Shown in pieces: positions 59,464-64,000 of a DNA stretch of 64,000 bases. Made by a program: the position numbers and the translations under genes. Source of the DNA: AE-B3B sp964543295 (GTDB lineage Bacteria > Aerophobota > Aerophobia > Aerophobales > AE-B3A); contig CAZIXA010000005.1 of NCBI GenBank assembly GCA_964543295.1, forward strand, positions 27,797-91,796, given 5' to 3'. Within the stretch, counting starts at the first letter, position 1. Each line of letters opens with the position of its first letter. The notes below the pieces were generated by a model. That model was not told the origin of the DNA. It saw only the letters and a list, made by a program, of their open reading frames with translations, and made no database searches.

Positions 59464-60507
59464 TCAAAGGTTAGGAATGACAAATATTTTAAGTCCTTTT
59501 CTTTCCTCTGCCAGTTTTATTGCCTGGAGAAAATCAGCAAGACCCAGTCGGCAGCTTACATATTCCTTAGCCTTGATCTTACCAGAGGCAATCATATCCA
59601 GGGCTGTTTTGCACTGACGGGTGGAACAGCCGTGAGTTCCAATCACAAAGGCTTCCTTGTAGTGAATAAGGTTAGAGTCAAATTTTATAAAAGGACTGTC
59701 TTTGGGCAAACCTCCAAATAAATTCACATTTCCTCGTTTAGCAACCATCCCGAGGGCCTGTTGTTGAGCCTCACCTGAACCACAGGCAACTATCACCACA
59801 TCTGCTCCTTTCTCCTCGGTCTCTTGCATGACCCTTTCTACCACATTTTCTCTTAAGGGGCTAATATAAACATCGGCTCCAGTGAATTCAGCTTGCTTAA
59901 GTCTGGGTAAAGATCTTTGAATCAATATTATTTTCTGTGCTCCAAAAGCTCTACACACTTCCACATTGAGACATCCAGCAGGTCCTGCTCCCATTACGAC
60001 TACTACATCCCCTACCTTTACCCGAGAAAGCTCACAGGCATTTATAGCACAGGAAGCTGGGTCAATTAAAGCTGCCTCTTCAAAGGAGATACCTTCTGGA
60101 ATAGGTATTACACATCCCTGCTTGACAGCTTGAGGTGGAATCATTACATATTGGGCAAACCCCCCATCTCGATGAACACCCATAGTTTGTAGTCTATTAC
60201 AGGAAGTCTGCATACCTCTCTGACAGTAAAAACAGGTCCCGCAGGGAATATTTGGCGCTACCACCACTCTCTCTCCCTCACGGTAACCTTGAATGCCCTC
60301 TCCTACCTGGGCTATGGTACCTGCTAGTTCATGTCCGGGGATTAAGGGTAGCTTAGCTGCAGAGTAACCATACTTATACATTTTTACATCTGTACCACAG
60401 ATTGCACAAGTTTCAACCTTTACTATAAGACCTCCTCTAGGAGACTGGGGATCAGGAACCTGCCTTAGCTCAAAATTTTGAACCCCGGTTAAGACAGCTG
60501 CTTTCAA
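59464..60507 (-). CDS. Zinc-dependent medium-chain dehydrogenase (sorbitol/threonine dehydrogenase-like) 1
   Basis: The 347-residue MDR enzyme has the catalytic zinc Cys in CAICGTDVK, the GHELAGTI motif, the structural zinc Cys set CGTCFYCQRGMQTSC and the NAD loop VMGAGPAGCLNVEV near residue 173. It starts with TTG behind AGGAGG. It oxidises a secondary alcohol of a polyol or sugar derivative. It lies 42 bases after the second dehydrogenase of the operon. Confidence 0.9.
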   Translation of the reverse strand: MKAAVLTGVQNFELRQVPDPQSPRGGLIVKVETCAICGTDVKMYKYGYSAAKLPLIPGHELAGTIAQVGEGIQGYREGERVVVAPNIPCGTCFYCQRGMQTSCNRLQTMGVHRDGGFAQYVMIPPQAVKQGCVIPIPEGISFEEAALIDPASCAINACELSRVKVGDVVVVMGAGPAGCLNVEVCRAFGAQKIILIQRSLPRLKQAEFTGADVYISPLRENVVERVMQETEEKGADVVIVACGSGEAQQQALGMVAKRGNVNLFGGLPKDSPFIKFDSNLIHYKEAFVIGTHGCSTRQCKTALDMIASGKIKAKEYVSCRLGLADFLQAIKLAEERKGLKIFVIPNL

Positions 60508-60549
60508 ATGTTACCTCCTGCAAGAATCAAAAATTCTTGCCATTTTTCT

Positions 60550-61602
60550 TTAAGGAGAGAAAATTATCTTGTTATATATCATCTTCTGCTCATACATGCT
60601 TTTAAATGTCCCAGCAATGCCTTCAAGCTTTATCCGGTGAGATATAAGGGGCTTTGTCTTAATTACTCCGGAGGCCATAAAACGCACACTGATCTTCCAC
60701 TCGTTGTCCAAAGGAGAAAAATTGGAATTAACCGCTCCGTAAACCTCAAGTTCTCTACGGAAGATTCTAGTAAAAACTCCATCTGGCAACAAAACATCCG
60801 AGTAGGATCTGCCAATATGGATAACTTTCCCCCTTTTGCAAGCTATGAGGAGGGACTGTCTTTGAGTGGCAGTTGAACCAGCAGTTTCCATCACTAGATC
60901 TACTCCTTTACCTTTCGTTTCCTCCATAACCTTCTCTACTAGATCTTCTTTCTTGGCATTTATGCAAACATCTACTCCTAAATCCCTTACTATTTTCAAT
61001 TTATCTTCTATGATATCTACTGCTACTATCTTACCTGCTCCCATGGCTTTAAGCCATTGACAGGCCAGCATCCCTATGGGGCCCGTTCCAAGTATAACTA
61101 CACTTTGGCCTGGCCTTATTCCTCCTGCTCGTTTAATACCATGTAGAGCCACACAGGCCGGATCAGTCATGGCTCCCTCTTCAAAATCTACCTCTTTTGG
61201 AAGTCGTACCAGATTTACCACTGGTATTTTAACGTATTCAGCAAAGGCTCCATGAGATCTAGAACCCAGATAATCGTAATCCTCACACAAGTTATACTGA
61301 CCCTGTAGACACCATTCACACCTCATACAGGGTATTAAGGGGTAAGCGGTAACTCTATCCCCTGCTTTAAAAGAGCTGGCGTTATCTCCAATTTCCACTA
61401 TTTCTCCGGAGAACTCATGTCCCGGTATACAGGGAAAAACACGGGTTCCTTCTACCATAATTCGTTGTAGGTCCGATCCACAGTTTCCCGCTGCTTTTAC
61501 TTTAAGTAGAACATCATTCGGTCCTATTTTGGGAACCTCTACCTCTTCGTATCTTAAATCACCCGGGGCGTGAAGAACCGCCGCCATCATCCTCTCTTTC
61601 AT
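60550..61602 (-). CDS. Zinc-dependent medium-chain dehydrogenase (galactitol-1-phosphate dehydrogenase-like) 2
   Basis: This second MDR enzyme has about 350 residues, with NCGSDLQR, GHEFSGEIVE, structural zinc CMRCEWCLQGQYNLC and the NAD loop ILGTGPIGMLACQWL. I prefer ATG 61602 (AGAGG at 6 bases). ATGs at 61590 and 61587 also fit. It follows the RuBisCO-like gene by 13 bases. The two dehydrogenases are only distantly alike, so they likely act at different steps. Confidence 0.9.
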   Translation of the reverse strand: MKERMMAAVLHAPGDLRYEEVEVPKIGPNDVLLKVKAAGNCGSDLQRIMVEGTRVFPCIPGHEFSGEIVEIGDNASSFKAGDRVTAYPLIPCMRCEWCLQGQYNLCEDYDYLGSRSHGAFAEYVKIPVVNLVRLPKEVDFEEGAMTDPACVALHGIKRAGGIRPGQSVVILGTGPIGMLACQWLKAMGAGKIVAVDIIEDKLKIVRDLGVDVCINAKKEDLVEKVMEETKGKGVDLVMETAGSTATQRQSLLIACKRGKVIHIGRSYSDVLLPDGVFTRIFRRELEVYGAVNSNFSPLDNEWKISVRFMASGVIKTKPLISHRIKLEGIAGTFKSMYEQKMIYNKIIFSP

Positions 61603-61615
61603 CAAGAACCTCTTT

Positions 61616-62773
61616 TTAGCTTTTCAATCCCATCTTTTGCTTGAGAGCCCTCAACTTCCTGGTTGAGCTTTCCTCATCTTTGTAAATATCTATATGGTCT
61701 AAAAACAAAGTATCATCTCCATAAAAATCATAGTATTCGGCCATATTTTCAAGGCTGATACCAGAAACTACAGGCCAGGTAGCCCTCATTCTGGAGGGTT
61801 TCCTTAGAATATCCACATACTTGGCCACCTTGTTTTGCGCTTTTTCAGATTTTCCCCAGATTCCCCCCACATGAGAAAAGTCTGCTCCCAGCATTCTGAA
61901 GAGCTTGCTGAAAATCTCATAGGAAATACTTAAATTCCCAGAACAGAAAAGACCATAACCTACCCTATGTACATAAATGGGGCAAGGGAAACTGTTTCTT
62001 AGATAATCTATACTGGATAAACCTATGCAGAAAGGGTCGATCATCAGCCCATTTGCACCGGAGGAGATAGCTATCTCTGCTGCTTGACCTAAAGTGGAAA
62101 AATCAGAGGTAACATTGGCCATATAAAGCATTTTTTTCCCGGAATGCTCTTGAATTTTATCTAAAGTCTGAGCCACCAGTTTTGCCCTCTGTTTTAGAGA
62201 ACAGATATCGGGATTTACACATACCTCATCGTCCTTTACAAAGTCAAATCCAGCTTTAGCTAAAATAGAAACTACCCTCGCTGTTCTTTCTGGATTCAAA
62301 CCTAAATTTGGCTTTATGATAACCCCTATTAGAGATCTATCCTTTACTTTCAAGAGTTCTCTTATTCCCTTGATTCCAAACTGAGGGCCCTTATAATGCT
62401 GCACGAAAGACGAAGGAAGCTCAAGCTCCAGAAATTTTGCTCCTCCTATGAAGTAAAGACTAAATACCTCGCCAGCTACCATGGCCCAAAGATTAGATAT
62501 GCCACCCAAGCCCGGGTCAATATTGGTAGCAGGGAAAGATAGTTTAACAAGGAAACTATTGTTTTCCTTCTCTTGGATGGAAAGAATCTCTCCTTTAACT
62601 GAATCATCTATGAAAGGCAGCTTATCCTCACACTTGTACATTTCTACCCCTTTACGGGTGGATATATACTGCATCCCACTTGTCACCTCGGCCAAAAGTA
62701 GATCAGCTGCCTTGTGAATAGATTCTGCCTTAGGAGTTAATTGGTAAGTCACCGTAATATCTTCTTGTGTCAA
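61616..62773 (-). CDS. RuBisCO-like protein (form IV-type large-chain family)
   Basis: The 385-residue protein has the RuBisCO large-chain fold and keeps much of the active site. The carbamylated-lysine motif is Lys180-Asp-Asp182-Glu183, Lys154 matches Lys175, His269-Arg270 match His294-Arg295, His301 matches His327, Lys308 matches loop-6 Lys334, and Asn94 matches Asn123. Changes are Asn156 for Lys177, Tyr273 for His298 and Ser-Gly-Ile for the phosphate-binding Ser-Gly-Gly. Such proteins act as enolases, isomerases or decarboxylases of sugar-acid phosphates (for example OiaC, MtnW). TTG start behind AAGGAG. It is the second gene of a GntR-led operon. Confidence 0.88.
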   Translation of the reverse strand: MTQEDITVTYQLTPKAESIHKAADLLLAEVTSGMQYISTRKGVEMYKCEDKLPFIDDSVKGEILSIQEKENNSFLVKLSFPATNIDPGLGGISNLWAMVAGEVFSLYFIGGAKFLELELPSSFVQHYKGPQFGIKGIRELLKVKDRSLIGVIIKPNLGLNPERTARVVSILAKAGFDFVKDDEVCVNPDICSLKQRAKLVAQTLDKIQEHSGKKMLYMANVTSDFSTLGQAAEIAISSGANGLMIDPFCIGLSSIDYLRNSFPCPIYVHRVGYGLFCSGNLSISYEIFSKLFRMLGADFSHVGGIWGKSEKAQNKVAKYVDILRKPSRMRATWPVVSGISLENMAEYYDFYGDDTLFLDHIDIYKDEESSTRKLRALKQKMGLKS

Positions 62774-62928
62774 TTTTTTGCTCCTTTAACTTTTATTAGT
62801 AAAGTATTATATTAACTCATTTTCTCACCTGAACATTGATTCAGCCAAAGACAGTAAGGGCTTCTTCTACCATCCGGTCAACCTGAGAATTTTAGAAACA
62901 TAGGCTCTGATCGCTATAGCTTCGCGAC

Positions 62929-63735
62929 CTAACCTGTATGTCTTTTGGGCAGTTCTATTGACTCTTCTTTTAGTTTACCTTCTCTTTTCCTATATAAGGT
63001 AGTGCACAGGACAGCCTTGTCTCCTCTTAGTCTTGTGTTAAAATATTCCACTTTCAAATTCTCAATAGAAGAGGCCACTCCTTCTAATTGGATTACAGGG
63101 TCACCAATAGGTATTCTGAAAAAATGCGCCTCCTCATCCAGGGCTTTAACAGCTCGGACACAACGTTCGGTCTTTATTATAGGCACATTATATTTTTTCT
63201 CTAACAGCGAATACAAGGAATTTTTAGTAAAATCCTCACTCTCCAAACCCGGGAAAAAATCAGGGAGTAGGTAAGACTCGGATAGCAAAATTGGCTCTTT
63301 CTCCACATAGCGAAGTCTTTTAAGATAAACTACCATATTTCCTTCTTTCTTTTCCAGACGATCAGCAATATCCTTGTTTGCCTCTTCCTTCCTTAGTGCT
63401 AAAACTTCTGTATGGAAGGAAATATTTTGTTTTTTAAAAGCCTCACCAAAGCTGGCCAGCTCCTGCATCAAGGTAAGCTTGACCTCCTTTACTCTAGCAA
63501 AAGTACCTTTCCCCCTTTCTTGAGAAACTAGAGATTTTCTAACAAGCAGCGATATGGCTTTGTTAATCGTAGGTCGACTAACTTCAAATTCATCTGCCAG
63601 TACCCCCTCGGAAGGTAACTTTTCTCCCGGCTTGATTTCTCCTTTTCTTATTATTTCTTCTAATATCTGGCTAACCTGATAATAAAGGGGAATAATCTTG
63701 TTCTTATCCACCTTCTGTAATTCAAGAATCTTCAT
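62929..63735 (-). CDS. GntR-family regulator (HutC/UTRA type)
   Basis: The 268-residue protein has an N-terminal winged helix (PLYYQVSQILEEIIRKGEIKPGEKLPSE is the opening; EFEVSRPTINKAISLLVRKSLV the recognition part). A UTRA ligand domain follows from about residue 95 (EKEPILLSESYLLP; NTRLRGDKAVLCTTLYR). UTRA domains sense sugars or sugar phosphates. It is the first gene of the RuBisCO-like operon and probably represses it. The gap to the next gene, 62774-62928, holds no gene. Confidence 0.92.
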   Translation of the reverse strand: MKILELQKVDKNKIIPLYYQVSQILEEIIRKGEIKPGEKLPSEGVLADEFEVSRPTINKAISLLVRKSLVSQERGKGTFARVKEVKLTLMQELASFGEAFKKQNISFHTEVLALRKEEANKDIADRLEKKEGNMVVYLKRLRYVEKEPILLSESYLLPDFFPGLESEDFTKNSLYSLLEKKYNVPIIKTERCVRAVKALDEEAHFFRIPIGDPVIQLEGVASSIENLKVEYFNTRLRGDKAVLCTTLYRKREGKLKEESIELPKRHTG

Positions 63736-63745
63736 TTGCTCCCCC

Positions 63746-63763
63746 TGTGTTAATGTGTTTACA
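63746..63763 (-). promoter_or_regulatory. Candidate GntR operator
   Basis: The 18-base stretch TGTGTTAATGTGTTTACA starts with TGT and ends with ACA. It contains tandem TGTGTTAA-like and TGTGTTTA units, between the -10 box and the GntR start. The arms are imperfect. Its position fits autorepression. Confidence 0.4.
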
Positions 63764-63776
63764 TCTTCTTTTTATT

Positions 63777-63804
63777 ATTATATCATATTTTAACTTAATG
63801 TCAA
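63777..63804 (-). promoter_or_regulatory. Consensus promoter of the GntR/RuBisCO-like operon
   Basis: Minus-strand TTGACA (63804-63799), a 16-base spacer and TATAAT (63782-63777) are both perfect. The remaining 63805-64000 contains no gene that I can support. Confidence 0.8.
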
Positions 63805-64000
63805 GTCGCAAATTGTCCAAAAAATTAAAAGTTAAACTCGGATTTAAAAGTAGACCTTGATTTGAGAGCTTTTTAGAAGATGGTACCAGTTTTTTGTTGA
63901 ACAGAGCTTCATAATTGTTTTACACCCCTTGCATATTGTAGCACTTTTTCAACCCAAGTTTGACAGTAAAACGCTATTTTCGGGCCTTTGATTCTCTGTA

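Noticed and set aside
63940..63976. Possible IS end (CAACCCAAGTTTGACAG) near the right edge, similar to 57717-57750
   Set aside because: The match is short and imperfect, and the window ends before a partner or transposase can be seen.
1..64000. tRNA, rRNA genes or CRISPR arrays
   Set aside because: I looked through the intergenic stretches and found no cloverleaf-like sequence and no regularly spaced repeats.

Overview
The window reads as a chromosome segment of an anaerobic, two-membraned (diderm) bacterium with fairly AT-rich DNA. It carries the carbonyl branch of the Wood-Ljungdahl pathway (CODH/ACS), two Rnf subunits, bacterial-type housekeeping genes (pyrG, ispG, accD) and TolC-type outer-membrane efflux proteins. 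The methyltransferase that serves the corrinoid protein is of the bacterial kind, so this is a bacterium with an acetogen-like metabolism and not an archaeon. An uncultured acetogenic lineage such as Aerophobetes would fit, but this is inference and no rRNA gene is present to settle it.

Layout. 0.1-4.7 kb (+): a tight four-gene operon of a GldA-like dehydrogenase, ThiC, a mannitol-dehydrogenase-like protein and a PfkB kinase. 4.9-8.7 kb (+): an autoregulated LacI-family gene, then a class III aminotransferase and alanine dehydrogenase. 8.8-15.8 kb (+): transposase debris and a sugar ABC importer (binding protein, two permeases) split by an IS701-like element, then a short-chain dehydrogenase that lacks a normal start codon. 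15.8-19.6 kb (-): a four-gene ABC exporter operon with two extracytoplasmic partners. 19.7-21.8 kb (-): two nucleotidyltransferases, one fused to a CDP-alcohol phosphotransferase domain. 22.3-30.5 kb (-): cooC-cooS-acsB-acsC-acsD-acsE. 30.6-35.9 kb (-): accD-ferredoxin-ispG-pyrG-rnfA-rnfB. 36.0-37.6 kb (-): a DUF47/PiT phosphate uptake pair. 37.9-45.6 kb (+): an amino-sugar-like catabolic cluster (deaminase homologue, SIS protein, ABC importer, secreted mutarotase-like protein, PIG-L deacetylase). 45.7-49.1 kb (-): nitroreductase, class II aldolase and a drug-type ABC exporter. 49.2-57.5 kb (-): an ECF sigma/anti-sigma/Spy-like/TolC/MFP/ABC envelope-stress and efflux operon. 57.8-63.8 kb (-): a GntR-regulated operon with a RuBisCO-like protein, two zinc dehydrogenases and an FGGY kinase.

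How it fits together. The CODH/ACS operon, Rnf subunits and ferredoxin point to CO2/CO reduction or acetate oxidation coupled to a membrane ion gradient. Around this core lie several carbohydrate uptake and degradation clusters, each with its own regulator or promoter. Neither sugar ABC importer has its own ATPase, so a shared ATPase must be encoded elsewhere.

The items most worth following are the RuBisCO-like protein operon, three related remnants of a GxxExxY-type element, the ThiC-centred sugar operon, several enzymes with altered catalytic motifs, and an internally deleted Spy gene copy that leaves a 32-residue ORF before the sigma-factor operon. I saw no tRNA, rRNA or CRISPR array.
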